A stretch of DNA of 64,000 nucleotides from Vibrio fortis (GTDB lineage: Bacteria > Pseudomonadota > Gammaproteobacteria > Enterobacterales > Vibrionaceae): contig NZ_JFFR01000013.1 in NCBI RefSeq assembly GCF_000695685.1, positions 124,001 to 188,000 of the forward strand, written 5' to 3'. Under the pieces are notes generated by a model. It had not been told where the DNA came from. It saw only the letters and a program-made list of their open reading frames with translations, and searched no databases. The position numbers were made by a program, and so were the translations under genes. How positions within the stretch are numbered: the stretch's first letter is position 1; each line of letters opens with the position of its first letter. Positions 1 through 9,384 of this stretch are shown piece by piece.

Positions 1-99
1 ACAAACTTCACATTTATGCCAATTCATCTCCTGAATTGCGCGCGCTGTATTAAACGCGACTCATATTAAACTTCGCTTGAACCCACCTACCTCTTTGGG

Positions 100-226
100 G
101 TTTGAGCGTTCAAACAAAAAATTCAAACAAATGTTTAAATTCATAAATTTTTGGAGCGATTTTCCACTCATTTAACGGGATGACTTTCGCTTTGATCTTG
201 ATCAATATGTTAACTGTTGCGCAACA
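100..226 (+). promoter_or_regulatory. phaP upstream regulatory region with FNR-like box
   Basis: The 296 bases before phaP hold no gene that I can see. At 192-205 lies TTGATcttgATCAA, a perfect match to the FNR consensus TTGAT-N4-ATCAA. At 215-226 is the perfect palindrome TGTTGCGCAACA, and at 100-115 the inverted repeat GTTTGAgcgtTCAAAC. The first suggests oxygen-responsive control of PHA granule genes, which is inference. The binding proteins of the other two are unknown to me. No experiment supports any of them here. Confidence 0.5.
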
Positions 227-296
227 TTTCGAACAATAATTTGCATTAGAAGTGAATACTCACTTCCCCCATTTGCTTAGTACAAGGAATGAAACT

Positions 297-647
297 ATGT
301 CTACTCAGGAAACCTTTAAAGCCTTCACTTCACAGCTAGAGTCTGTAACTAACCCGTTCTACAACTTCAATCAGCTAGTGACTAAAAACATCGAGACACT
401 GACCAAGATTCAACTTGATAGCCTACAAGCATACAGTGCGCTTGGTAATGAATCTTTGCAAAGCCTCGCATCATTAAAGCAACCGCAAGACATCCCTGCT
501 TACGGCTCAAAACAAATGGAAGTCGCGAGCAAAATCTCACAGCAGCTAATGGAAGATAGCCAAAAGCTGACCCAACTTGGTCAAGATTTTAAATCTGCCG
601 CTGATGAGCTGACGGCTTCTGCGGTTAAAACCGCGAAAAGTGCTTAA
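297..647 (+). CDS. phaP: Phasin family protein, PHA granule-associated
   Basis: This 116-residue protein is a phasin, a small amphipathic protein that coats intracellular polyhydroxyalkanoate granules. It is Gln-, Ala- and Ser-rich and predominantly helical, with the phasin-like stretch FYNFNQLVTKNIETL near residues 20-35, and has no signal peptide. The start MSTQETF is chosen because AAGGA lies just upstream of ATG 297; a GTG at 252 is in frame but has no good ribosome site. PHA synthase follows 80 bases downstream on the same strand, which supports the call and suggests one operon. Confidence 0.85.
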   Translation: MSTQETFKAFTSQLESVTNPFYNFNQLVTKNIETLTKIQLDSLQAYSALGNESLQSLASLKQPQDIPAYGSKQMEVASKISQQLMEDSQKLTQLGQDFKSAADELTASAVKTAKSA

Positions 648-727
648 TTTATTGTTTGTCGGTTGATGGCGAAGCTCAACGGTAAGCATCGCCATCTCTC
701 AGCATCACTTCTTACAAGGATGTCAGA

Positions 728-2485
728 ATGGAAAATAAATCGCCCTTTGAAGGTATGATGGATCTTATGTCCCAATATGGGCAAGCATGGATGGACAACC
801 TAGGTCAGCCAACACAATCCACATTGATGAAAACCCAATCAGAAGACTTTACAAAGTGGGCAAACTCAATGGTGCAGAACCCAACCAATATGGTTGAGCA
901 GCAGATGAATTGGTGGACACAACAAGTCAATCTACTCAACGATTGTATTCTTGGCAATCAAGAACAAACCAAAGAGACCGATCGCCGCTTCCGTGACCCT
1001 TCTTGGAACGACACACCGCTTTATCGCTACATCAAAGAGAGCTACAAACTCGCCTGTGACAACATTCAGCAATCAGTAGAAAACAGTGAGGGTTTGGATG
1101 ACGAGACCAAAACGCGCCTCTCATTTTTCACTCGCCAGTACCTCAATGCCATGTCGCCAAGCAACTTTGTTGCGACCAACCCCGAGATACTCAAGCTGAC
1201 CATGGACTGTAAAGGTGAAAACCTTATCCAAGGAATGAAGCAATTTCGTCAAGACTTGGAGCAAAGTGCCGACATCCTCAACATTCGCATGACGGATAAG
1301 AACCAGTTCACCTTAGGTGAGAACATTGCTTCGACTCCGGGGAAGATCGTGTTCCAAAATGAGATGTTTGAGCTGATTCAATACAAACCCACCACAAAGC
1401 AAGTCTATAAACGCCCGACACTGATCGTACCACCCTTCGTCAACAAGTATTACATCATGGACGTTAACCCTGAGACCTCTTACGTGAAATGGTTGGTCAG
1501 CCAAGGTCACACGGTATTTATGATCTCTTGGGTAAACCCGAATGCACAAATGCGAGATGTCGACTTCGGCAACTACGTTACGCAAGGCGTGTTACCCGCG
1601 CTTGATGCAATTGAAAGTGTTACCGGCGAGCGCGAAGTCAATGGCATTGGCTACTGCATTGGTGGCACAACCTTAGTCGCAGCTATGGCTTATCTTTCAG
1701 GTAAACGCCGCAAGCAACGTATTAAGTCGGTCACTCTACTCACCACCATTCTCGACTTCACTAAACCCGGTGAACTAGGTGTGTTCATCAATGATCCAAT
1801 CATCAGCAGCATTGAAGCACAAAACAACCAACGCGGTTATATGGACGGTCGCCAAATGGCGGTGTCATTCAGTCTGCTCCGTGAAAACAGCCTGTATTGG
1901 AACTACTACATCTCTAACTACTTGAAAGGCGAAAGCCCTATGGCGTTTGACCTACTCTACTGGAACTGTGACAACACCAACGTGACTGCTGCGACCCATA
2001 ACCAGCTACTACGTCAGTGCTACCTTGAGAATCGACTCGCCAAAGGTGAACTGGTGATTGATGGCGTGACTATCGATTTGGGTAAAGTTAAGTCACCAGC
2101 CTACTTCCTATCTGCCATTGATGATCATATCGCCCTGTGGGATGGCAATTTTGAAGGCACTAAACTATTGGGTGGAGACAACAAATTTGTCCTTACCGAG
2201 AGCGGGCACATTGCTGGGCCAATGAATCACGCCGACTCAAATAAATATGGTTTCTGGACCAACGACAACAACGACCAAGCTCCTTCTCAATGGCTTGCAA
2301 GTGCCGACAAACATCAAGGCTCATGGTGGGCGCATTGGCAAGCTTGGGTTGATGAGCGTAACTTCTCTGAAATGATTGAAGCTCGTGAACTTGATGGAGA
2401 ACTCGACGCGCCAGGTGAATACGTGAAACAACGCATTCAAGATGTCATCGCACAAGAAGCAGAAATGGAAAAGGAGTCCGCATAA
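728..2485 (+). CDS. phaC: Class I poly(3-hydroxyalkanoate) synthase
   Basis: PhaC polymerises (R)-3-hydroxyacyl-CoA into polyester with release of CoA at the granule surface. At 585 residues it has the usual class I length. The alpha/beta-hydrolase core carries the lipase-like box GYCIGG with the nucleophile at Cys310. Further on are the Asp segment AIDDHIALWDG and the His segment ESGHIAGP that complete the Cys-Asp-His triad. AAGGATG precedes the start. The stop codon overlaps the ATG of the following phaJ, so the two are probably translationally coupled. No phaA or phaB is seen in the window; they may lie elsewhere. Confidence 0.95.
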   Translation: MENKSPFEGMMDLMSQYGQAWMDNLGQPTQSTLMKTQSEDFTKWANSMVQNPTNMVEQQMNWWTQQVNLLNDCILGNQEQTKETDRRFRDPSWNDTPLYRYIKESYKLACDNIQQSVENSEGLDDETKTRLSFFTRQYLNAMSPSNFVATNPEILKLTMDCKGENLIQGMKQFRQDLEQSADILNIRMTDKNQFTLGENIASTPGKIVFQNEMFELIQYKPTTKQVYKRPTLIVPPFVNKYYIMDVNPETSYVKWLVSQGHTVFMISWVNPNAQMRDVDFGNYVTQGVLPALDAIESVTGEREVNGIGYCIGGTTLVAAMAYLSGKRRKQRIKSVTLLTTILDFTKPGELGVFINDPIISSIEAQNNQRGYMDGRQMAVSFSLLRENSLYWNYYISNYLKGESPMAFDLLYWNCDNTNVTAATHNQLLRQCYLENRLAKGELVIDGVTIDLGKVKSPAYFLSAIDDHIALWDGNFEGTKLLGGDNKFVLTESGHIAGPMNHADSNKYGFWTNDNNDQAPSQWLASADKHQGSWWAHWQAWVDERNFSEMIEARELDGELDAPGEYVKQRIQDVIAQEAEMEKESA

Positions 2486-2883
2486 TGAAGCCAGAAATCG
2501 GCCAAACTGCCACCATAGAAAAGACCCTAGATAAACAAACCGTCGAAGCGTTTGCGAGTGTCTCAGAGGACTACAACCCAATCCATTTAGATGAAGATTT
2601 CGCTAAAACCACGCAATTTGAGCGCCCAATCGTACATGGCATGCTGGCATCTAGCCTTATCTCTGGCCTATTGGCCTCAAAAGTACCCGGAGCTGGCAGC
2701 ATCTATTTAGGACAATCCTTGAAGTTTGTTCGCCCTATCTTTGTAGGCGAAACCGTCACAGCCAAAGTGGAAGTGACTAGCGTACGCGACGACAAACCCA
2801 TCGCAGTGATATCGACTCAAGTGTTGAACGCGAACGGTGAAGTCGCAGTCGACGGTGAAGCAACGGTGATGTATTCCGTTTAG
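2485..2883 (+). CDS. phaJ: MaoC-like (R)-specific enoyl-CoA hydratase
   Basis: This 132-residue single hot-dog-fold protein belongs to the MaoC/PhaJ family, which hydrates trans-2-enoyl-CoA to (R)-3-hydroxyacyl-CoA and so links beta-oxidation to PHA synthesis. The hydratase dyad is visible as Asp29 and His34 in the stretch EDYNPIHLD, followed by the conserved RPIVHGML. Its ATG shares a base with the phaC stop, which suggests dedicated supply of monomer to the synthase. The family call is firm. Precise chain-length preference cannot be read from sequence. Confidence 0.88.
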   Translation: MKPEIGQTATIEKTLDKQTVEAFASVSEDYNPIHLDEDFAKTTQFERPIVHGMLASSLISGLLASKVPGAGSIYLGQSLKFVRPIFVGETVTAKVEVTSVRDDKPIAVISTQVLNANGEVAVDGEATVMYSV

Positions 2884-2920
2884 CTATTCAAACGCAAAGT
2901 TAAGCTCTACATTCTTCGTA

Positions 2921-3114
2921 CGCCAAGTATCGGACCAAGTCACCTTCCTAGAAAAGGGGATATTGATAACGAAAAGCGTCCCCGAAAAATTCTTTACCAA
3001 CCAAAATCAACACGTGTAAGGCAGTTTTTATAGCTAGAAGTGTAGTCAACGGCGAAACCAAAACACTCTTAATATCCTTATTAATCAGGGCACTTCCTAA
3101 GTTGAAAGTGCCCC
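2921..3114 (+). repeat. Dispersed 194-bp intergenic repeat, copy 1
   Basis: This stretch aligns over its whole length with 14319-14512 on the same strand. Shared blocks include CGCCAAGTATC, TAGAAAAGGG, CCCGAAAAATTCTTTAC and TGTAAGGCAGTTTTT. The right end is a hairpin with arms GGGCACTT (3088-3095) and AAGTGCCC (3106-3113). No intact ORF runs through it; the reverse strand holds a broken frame that is longer in copy 2. It could be a decayed gene, a non-autonomous mobile element or a structured RNA or terminator unit. I do not recognise it. Confidence 0.7.
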
Positions 3115-3135
3115 TCCTTCCCCTATAAAAAGTGT

Positions 3136-4332
3136 TTAGAGGAAAGTAGTAAACGAGTTAATAATTAAAGCGTTAGCGATATCAATGAAGAACCCACACA
3201 CTAAAGGAACGATGATAAATGCTTTATGTGCTGCGCCATATTGCTGTGTCACAGCGGTCATGTTGACGATGGCTGTCGCTGTCGAGCCGAGTGTGATGCC
3301 ACCAAAGCCTGAGCCTATCACCGCTGCTTCGTAGTCTTTCCCCATAAAACGAAATACCACCCATATCGTAAAGATGATCGATAGTGCCACTTGGAAGAAC
3401 ATTACAGTTGCGAGGAACATTATCGTACTTTGTAGCTGCCAAAGTTGAAGTCCCATCAACGCCATCGTTAAGAACATACCCAAACAAATATCCGAGATAA
3501 GTGCATGACCAAGTTGGGCGTTTTTGTTTTTTTCTTTGCGTAGCAGCAGAGACTTACCATTTCCAATCAAAATACCAGCGACGAGACAGGCGACAAACAT
3601 AGGCAGTTGCAAGCCAATTGCTTCAAACCCTAGGTTAATGAAGTATCCAACGATTAGGCTCACGTTGAGCATTAACCAAGCATACAAGTAACCAAAGTGA
3701 TCAAGTTTAGTTTTTTCGTTGTGACAAACACCAATATCTAAGTTGTGATCTGTATTTGGAGTCAGTTTGTGTCTTTTGATCAGGTAGTTAGCGATAGGTC
3801 CGCCAACTAAACACGCGGAAATTAGGCCGAGAGTATTGGCTGCAAGACCAACCTCTGACGCACCCTCTAGTCCCATATCGGCAAAGGTTGGAGACCATGC
3901 CATTGTCGTGCCCACACCACCGATCAGTGAAATTGAGCCTGCCATCAAACCAAGTAAAGGTTCTAACCCCAGCAATGAAGCGATACTAACCCCGATGATG
4001 TTTTGCAAAACAATATAGATAACGGCAAGTAAAGTGAGAACAAATAATGGCTTACCGCCAGATATCAGCGTTTTAAAACTTGCGTTGAGACCAATCCCTG
4101 CAAAAAAGTAGAGCAGCAAGGTGTCTCTTATCGCCAAATCAAACTCGATTGTTAGATCAAATATTGAATAAACGATGGCGACGATAAGTGCACAAATAAA
4201 CCCACCAATGACGGGTTCTGGAATACTGTATTTTTGCAAAACTTTAAAACGCACCGTGGCAAACTTGCCGATAAACAGCAAAACGATAGCGAGGGTAAAA
4301 GAAAGAAACCCATCAATTTCTATAACTTGCAT
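3136..4332 (-). CDS. gltS: Sodium/glutamate symporter
   Basis: This 398-residue polytopic inner-membrane protein belongs to the GltS (ESS) family, which imports glutamate with Na+. It shows about ten hydrophobic segments, and its N-terminus carries the family pattern around FLSFTLAIVLLFIGKF and YSIPEPVIGGF. Glycine-rich re-entrant-loop stretches (GSISLIGGVGTT and GSGFGGITLGSTAT) are present in both halves. Length matches the family (about 400). The ribosome site is weak, and a 26-residue membrane ORF with a strong site lies just upstream on the same strand, so coupling is plausible. The D-glutamate genes at 43-46 kb would be possible consumers; this is inference. Confidence 0.92.
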   Translation of the reverse strand: MQVIEIDGFLSFTLAIVLLFIGKFATVRFKVLQKYSIPEPVIGGFICALIVAIVYSIFDLTIEFDLAIRDTLLLYFFAGIGLNASFKTLISGGKPLFVLTLLAVIYIVLQNIIGVSIASLLGLEPLLGLMAGSISLIGGVGTTMAWSPTFADMGLEGASEVGLAANTLGLISACLVGGPIANYLIKRHKLTPNTDHNLDIGVCHNEKTKLDHFGYLYAWLMLNVSLIVGYFINLGFEAIGLQLPMFVACLVAGILIGNGKSLLLRKEKNKNAQLGHALISDICLGMFLTMALMGLQLWQLQSTIMFLATVMFFQVALSIIFTIWVVFRFMGKDYEAAVIGSGFGGITLGSTATAIVNMTAVTQQYGAAHKAFIIVPLVCGFFIDIANALIINSFTTFL

Positions 4333-4372
4333 AATTCAATAACCTAATTCGTAAAGTGTTATGTGTTGGTTG

Positions 4373-4453
4373 CTATGCCATGTGTCGAGTCAGGGTGAAA
4401 AAGAACACTAGATAACTCGAAAATATAATCAGAGCAGGAATGTAGCCTTTCAT
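4373..4453 (-). CDS. Putative 26-residue single-span membrane protein upstream of gltS
   Basis: A short reading frame starts at ATG 4453 six bases after GGAGAG and ends 40 bases before the gltS start on the same strand. The product begins MKGYIPALIIFSSYLV, has one strongly hydrophobic segment (about residues 4-20) and a basic tail (TRHMA). Nothing else explains the good ribosome site. Small single-span proteins accompany several secondary transporters, so a role as accessory subunit or leader peptide for gltS is possible. Function is not known; conservation has not been checked. Confidence 0.55.
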   Translation of the reverse strand: MKGYIPALIIFSSYLVFFFTLTRHMA

Positions 4454-4650
4454 CTTTCTCTCCTGTTCAAAGTGTTGAACCTAGTTTGCTTGAACGGGTG
4501 TTGGATCGACACGAATAGGAGATATTCAATTTTGGTGAGCTCTAGTCATCACCGTTCCAAATCTGAATATCTCTAACCCATAGTCATGTCTAAGGCCTTT
4601 CTTTTAATGTTTACCTATTCCCAATTTCTTTCGTGAATAAGGAGTGGTAC

Positions 4651-4893
4651 ATGCGATACATCAAGAAACTCATTTCTACATTGGCATCAATGAACTACTA
4701 CAGTGGCGGTAACGATCTCTTAGATGACCACTCGACTTCCACTTATCTCCAGTTTGTTTCAGAGGAATCTTTAACGAGTCCTCGACAGAACAATGCTCCT
4801 TGTGAATGCCAAGTTCCGGCTTGTTTAAGTGGTGAAATGCAAAAGGTAGAAGTTGCTAATGCAAAAATGAATAACTCTTATCCGTCGAGTTAA
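4651..4893 (+). CDS. Hypothetical 80-residue protein
   Basis: I do not recognise this protein. It begins MRYIKKLISTLASMNYY, a short basic and hydrophobic start with an amphipathic look, then becomes polar and acidic, with a pair of Cys residues (CECQVPAC) in the middle. The start is set by AAGGAG seven bases before ATG 4651. It lies about 100 bases before the RND adaptor gene on the same strand and could share its transcript. No domain is visible. Confidence 0.5.
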   Translation: MRYIKKLISTLASMNYYSGGNDLLDDHSTSTYLQFVSEESLTSPRQNNAPCECQVPACLSGEMQKVEVANAKMNNSYPSS

Positions 4894-4993
4894 TTTCTCG
4901 ACTCGTTACACTGCTCAGCAAAAGGAAAACAAATAGGGATGAATAGCGTGGATGACACACGTGACTAATCAATTAATTCATTTGGAGATGGTT

Positions 4994-6076
4994 GTGAAAA
5001 ACTCGAATACTTTTAAAGCTCAGAAATTACGCCCAGTAGCAATGGCGATGACCATGGCATTTTCTGTGCTGCTCACTGGTTGTAAATCGGAAGCTGAAGT
5101 TGAGGTGTCAAAGCCTGTTGTTCGTCCCGTGTTTGTTGAGGTGGTGTCGAATGTTCAAGTCGCTGACTTATCATTTAGCGGCACGATTTCTTCTGCAAGC
5201 CGCGCTGATTTGTCGTTTCGAACTAGCGGACGTGTGGTAGATATGCTGGTTAAGGAAGGCGATCAAGTGGAAGAAGGCCAACTGATTGCGAAACTAGACT
5301 CGGCTGATGCAGAGATTGCACTTACCTCTGCACAAGTCGAACTAAACAATGCCCGCTCTGAGTACCAGCGAGCGAAGACGCTGTTTGAACAACGCCAGTC
5401 AATTTCTAAAAGCCAGTTTGAAGAGCTTACGCTGCGCTTTAACTTAGCGCAAAATCAGCATGCAGAAGCATTGCGCCGCCTTGATGATACTAATCTTAGA
5501 GCCCCTTTTTCTGGCGTTGTGAGTCGTACTCTTATTGATAACCATGTGTTGGTACAGAGCAATGAAGTGGTCGCTTCATTGCATGACTTGTCTCAACTTG
5601 ATGTCACTATTCACGTACCTGAGAGTGTCATGACACGTAATACTGAAGCGACGCAAATCTTTGCTCAGTCGCCTATTGCGCCGTATGAAAAGTTGTCACT
5701 GACACTAAAAAAGTATGAAACAGAGCCAGACCCTGTAACAGGCACTTATGCCGTTACGTTTGCTGTAGATTCGAAAGAAGGCAGTCGCTTGCTACCAGGA
5801 ATGAACGTTCAAGTTTACTCCAGTGGGCAGAAGGGCGAGACAACAGCGATCCAAGTGCCACTTTCGGCAGTGGTTCCAGACAATATGGGTAATCAATATG
5901 TCTGGGTGGTAGACGGACAAAATACCTTGAGTAAGAGAACGGTTTTCACCGGCTCCTTGAATGGTGAGCGTGTTCAAGTTTCTAACTTGCAGTTAGGAGA
6001 GAAAGTCGTGGTTTCCGGCACTCAAAAACTTCAAGAGGGCATCGCTGTACGTCCTCAAGTCGCGGAGGCTTACTAA
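4994..6076 (+). CDS. RND efflux periplasmic adaptor lipoprotein (MFP/HlyD family)
   Basis: This is the membrane-fusion subunit of a tripartite efflux pump, anchored in the inner membrane and bridging to an outer-membrane channel. From GTG 4994 it has 360 residues with a lipoprotein signal ending in LLTGC (Cys30). The lipoyl/barrel half (GRVVDMLVKEGDQVEEGQLIAKLD) is followed by a coiled-coil hairpin around residues 90-150 and then beta-barrel domains. GTG is chosen for GGAG spacing; in-frame ATGs at 4952 and 4988 are alternatives. It ends two bases before the RND gene, so they form one operon. No outer-membrane channel gene is adjacent. Confidence 0.88.
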   Translation: MKNSNTFKAQKLRPVAMAMTMAFSVLLTGCKSEAEVEVSKPVVRPVFVEVVSNVQVADLSFSGTISSASRADLSFRTSGRVVDMLVKEGDQVEEGQLIAKLDSADAEIALTSAQVELNNARSEYQRAKTLFEQRQSISKSQFEELTLRFNLAQNQHAEALRRLDDTNLRAPFSGVVSRTLIDNHVLVQSNEVVASLHDLSQLDVTIHVPESVMTRNTEATQIFAQSPIAPYEKLSLTLKKYETEPDPVTGTYAVTFAVDSKEGSRLLPGMNVQVYSSGQKGETTAIQVPLSAVVPDNMGNQYVWVVDGQNTLSKRTVFTGSLNGERVQVSNLQLGEKVVVSGTQKLQEGIAVRPQVAEAY

Positions 6077-6077
6077 G

Positions 6078-9000
6078 ATGAATATCGCGAAATACACCAT
6101 AGCAAAACGCACAAGTGTGTGGGTGATGGTTGCTCTAATGCTTATTGGAGGATACATCAGCTACTTGAAGTTGGGTCGCTTTGAAGATCCTGAGTTTGTT
6201 ATTCGCCAATCGGTTATTGTGACGCCATATCCGGGTGCTACGGCTCAAGAAGTTGCTGATGAAGTGACGGATGTGATCGAGGGGGCTGCGCAATCTTTGC
6301 AAGAGGTAAAAGAAATCACCTCTGTATCGAAGCAGGGAATGTCGGAGGTCACAGTTGAAATTAAACGTGAATTTTCCAATACCGAAGCTGAGCTGCAGCA
6401 GGTGTGGGATAAGTTGAGAAGAAAGGTAAGTGATGCTCAACGTTCTTTGCCTCCTGGCGCTGCGCCATCTATTGTGAATGACGACTTTGCCGATGTATAT
6501 GCTCAGTTTTATGCCGTGACTGGTGATGGCTTTACCGATAAGCAGTTGCAAGATTATGTGGACACGCTGCGCAGAGAGTTGGTGTTGGTGCCTGGCGTTT
6601 CTAAGACAGCAACGCTTGCAGAGAAGCAAGAAACGATTTTTGTCGAAATCTCAAGTGACCGCTTGGCTCAGTTTGGCGTGTCAGCTCAACAAGTCTACCA
6701 AGTATTAGAAAAGCAAAATGTCGTGACCGTTGCTGGTGCGTTAAATACAGATGGTATGCGTATTTCAGTCATTCCAAGCGCAAGCATCAGCTCATTTGAA
6801 CAGTTGAAGTCATTACAAATTGGTTTGGGGGACAGTAATACGGTGATGCGTTTGCAGGATATTGCAAATGTGACACGTGGTTACGAAGAGCCTTCATCCG
6901 TTTTAATGCGCTATAACGGAGAGCGAGCAATTGGCTTGGGCATCTCAAACGTTGCAGGTGGAAATGTCGTTGAGATGGGTGATGCTGTTAAAGCACGCAT
7001 TGCGGAATTAGAGGCACAGCGACCACATGGTATTGAACTTCATGAAATCTCTATTCAATCTGACTCTGTTCGCGACTCTGTAGCTGACTTCATTAACAAC
7101 TTAATCGCGGCAGTGGTCATTGTATTCATCGTTCTACTGCTTTTCATGGGAGTGAGAACGGGCATCGTCATTGGTTTTGTTCTGACGCTAACGGTAGCGG
7201 GTACGTTGATCATTATGCTGATCGACGACATTGCAATGCAGCGCATCTCACTTGGTGCGCTTATCATTGCGCTCGGTATGTTGGTTGATAATGCCATTGT
7301 AGTAACTGACGGTGTAATAACTCGATTACAGAAGAATCCAAACGCTGATAAAAAATCAGTCATCAACGACATCGTTAATGAGACAAAAATGCCTTTGCTC
7401 GGCGGTACTATCGTTGGTATCTGTGCATTTAGCGCCATTGGTTTGTCTCCATCGAACATGGGTGAATACGCAGGCTCTCTATTTTGGGTCATCTTGTATT
7501 CGATGTTCCTAAGTTGGGTGTTAGCAATCACTGTAACGCCGTTACTTTGTCATGATTTTTTGAAGGTAAATGAACATAAGCAAGACAAAGCGCCGAGCAA
7601 AGTCAGCCTTTGGTACAAATCAACATTAGAGTGGGTGTTAAACAACCAAAAGAAAGGGTTAGCGATTGTTGTTTTGGTGTTTCTAGCAGGTGTGAAGATG
7701 TTCAGCTACGTTCCGCCTGGCTTTATGCCAGAATCCCAACGAGAGCAGTTTGTGATTGATGTCTTTCTTCCTCAAGGCACAGATATTCTGACGACAGAAA
7801 GTGTCATGTTAGACATTGAGCGTGATGTCAAAGCAAAAGAGGGTGTAACGAATACGACGACGTTCATTGGTTCTGGTGGCTTACGCTTTATGCTGACTTA
7901 CTCACCAGAAGCTCAGAACACAAGCTACGCACAAATGCTGGTGGATGTGGATGATTTTAAAGTGATTGAACCGCTTATCGAAGAGCTTCAAGTTGAGCTT
8001 AATGAGCGATATGAGCAGGCGTCGGTTAATGTGTGGAAGTTTATGTTGGGACCTGGCGGTGGCAAGAAGATTGAAGCTGCGTTTAGCGGTCCAGACAGCA
8101 ATGTGTTAAGACAACTCGCAGAGCAAGCAAAGCAATTGATGGCAGAGACTCCGGAACTGGTTGCTATTCAAGATGATTGGCGCCAGCAAGTGCCAGTTGT
8201 GAAGCCTGTCTACGCTTCAGATCGTGCTCAGCAGTTTGGCCTGACAACGCAAGAATTGAATCAAGCATTGGAGCAGTCGTTAATTGGTTCTCGAGTGGGT
8301 GTCTACCGTGAAGGGAATGATTTAGTTCCGATTGTTGTCAGAGCACCAGAAAGCGAGCGTACGCATGAGCGAAGTATCGAGAATACACAAGTATTTAGCC
8401 CGACTGCAGGTCAGTACTTACAGCTCGCACAGTTTGTCGACCGTGTTGATTTGGAGTGGCAGGACTCAATGTTACGCCGTATCGATCGCGTACCAACAAT
8501 TATGGCTCAAGCTGACCCTCGCTCAGGAGTATTAACTTCAGAAGCGCTAGATGCGGTCAAAGAGAAGATTGAAAACATGCCTCTACCTGTCGGTTACCAA
8601 CTCGAGTGGTTTGGTGAATATAAGGACGCAAAAGAGGCGGATGAAGGCTTAATGATATCTGCTCCTTATGGCTTTGCAGCAATGGTGTTGGCAGTTGTAT
8701 TCATGTTCAATGGTATTCGTCAGGCATTGGTTATCTGGTGTACAGTTCCGCTAGCAGTACTTGGTGTCGCTATTGGTTTGGTCGTCTTCCAAACGCCATT
8801 TGAATTTATGGCGACGCTAGGCTTCTTGAGCTTGGTCGGAATGATGGTGAAAAATGCAATCGTCTTAGTTGATCAAGCCGAGAATGAAGTCAACAACGGC
8901 AAAGCTGCGTACGACGCTATTATCGATGCCGCAATGAGCAGAGCGCGACCTGTTATTCTTGGTGCAACAACGACCATTCTTGGTGTAGCTCCATTGCTGG

Positions 9001-9137
9001 TAGACCCGTTTTTCAAGAGTATGGCAGTGACCATTATGTTCGGTCTTCTATTCGCAACGGTTCTGACGTTGGTGGTGATACCTCTGAACTACGCGTTGTT
9101 CTTCCGAGTAAAACCGAAAGCTACTTTAGCTCAATAA
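6078..9137 (+). CDS. RND family efflux transporter permease subunit
   Basis: This 1019-residue proton-driven pump is AcrB-like, with a first membrane helix at about 12-32, large periplasmic loops, and two six-helix bundles. The N-terminal motif PYPGATAQEVADEVT is typical. The TM4 segment GMLVDNAIVVTDG keeps the first proton-relay Asp but has Asn at the next position, as in several non-AcrB RND subgroups. It starts one base after the adaptor stop. A terminator follows at 9156. Substrate is unknown; drugs, bile-like detergents or metabolites are all possible. Confidence 0.92.
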   Translation: MNIAKYTIAKRTSVWVMVALMLIGGYISYLKLGRFEDPEFVIRQSVIVTPYPGATAQEVADEVTDVIEGAAQSLQEVKEITSVSKQGMSEVTVEIKREFSNTEAELQQVWDKLRRKVSDAQRSLPPGAAPSIVNDDFADVYAQFYAVTGDGFTDKQLQDYVDTLRRELVLVPGVSKTATLAEKQETIFVEISSDRLAQFGVSAQQVYQVLEKQNVVTVAGALNTDGMRISVIPSASISSFEQLKSLQIGLGDSNTVMRLQDIANVTRGYEEPSSVLMRYNGERAIGLGISNVAGGNVVEMGDAVKARIAELEAQRPHGIELHEISIQSDSVRDSVADFINNLIAAVVIVFIVLLLFMGVRTGIVIGFVLTLTVAGTLIIMLIDDIAMQRISLGALIIALGMLVDNAIVVTDGVITRLQKNPNADKKSVINDIVNETKMPLLGGTIVGICAFSAIGLSPSNMGEYAGSLFWVILYSMFLSWVLAITVTPLLCHDFLKVNEHKQDKAPSKVSLWYKSTLEWVLNNQKKGLAIVVLVFLAGVKMFSYVPPGFMPESQREQFVIDVFLPQGTDILTTESVMLDIERDVKAKEGVTNTTTFIGSGGLRFMLTYSPEAQNTSYAQMLVDVDDFKVIEPLIEELQVELNERYEQASVNVWKFMLGPGGGKKIEAAFSGPDSNVLRQLAEQAKQLMAETPELVAIQDDWRQQVPVVKPVYASDRAQQFGLTTQELNQALEQSLIGSRVGVYREGNDLVPIVVRAPESERTHERSIENTQVFSPTAGQYLQLAQFVDRVDLEWQDSMLRRIDRVPTIMAQADPRSGVLTSEALDAVKEKIENMPLPVGYQLEWFGEYKDAKEADEGLMISAPYGFAAMVLAVVFMFNGIRQALVIWCTVPLAVLGVAIGLVVFQTPFEFMATLGFLSLVGMMVKNAIVLVDQAENEVNNGKAAYDAIIDAAMSRARPVILGATTTILGVAPLLVDPFFKSMAVTIMFGLLFATVLTLVVIPLNYALFFRVKPKATLAQ

Positions 9138-9155
9138 CTCATCTAAATTTCACCT

Positions 9156-9187
9156 TAAGCCCATCATCGATGGGCTTATTTGTGTTT
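9156..9187 (+). terminator. Rho-independent terminator after the RND operon
   Basis: The arms TAAGCCCA and TGGGCTTA pair perfectly around a seven-base loop and are followed by a T-rich tract. The site lies 19 bases after the RND stop codon. Confidence 0.8.
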
Positions 9188-9384
9188 GCTCGTATGGCTA
9201 ACGAAAGCCCGCTATTTCATCAAATATGAATAACTGTAAAACGTGTCGATTGATGCGTCACTTCAATAGAATCTTTGTGTCAAGGATATTTGAGGTCAAT
9301 GTTTCAAGGCATTGGTAATCATCTAAGGAGGGTGAGTAATTAAAGAGTGCCTCTTGCACTCTAGCAAAATGAAAAGAGTGAAAG

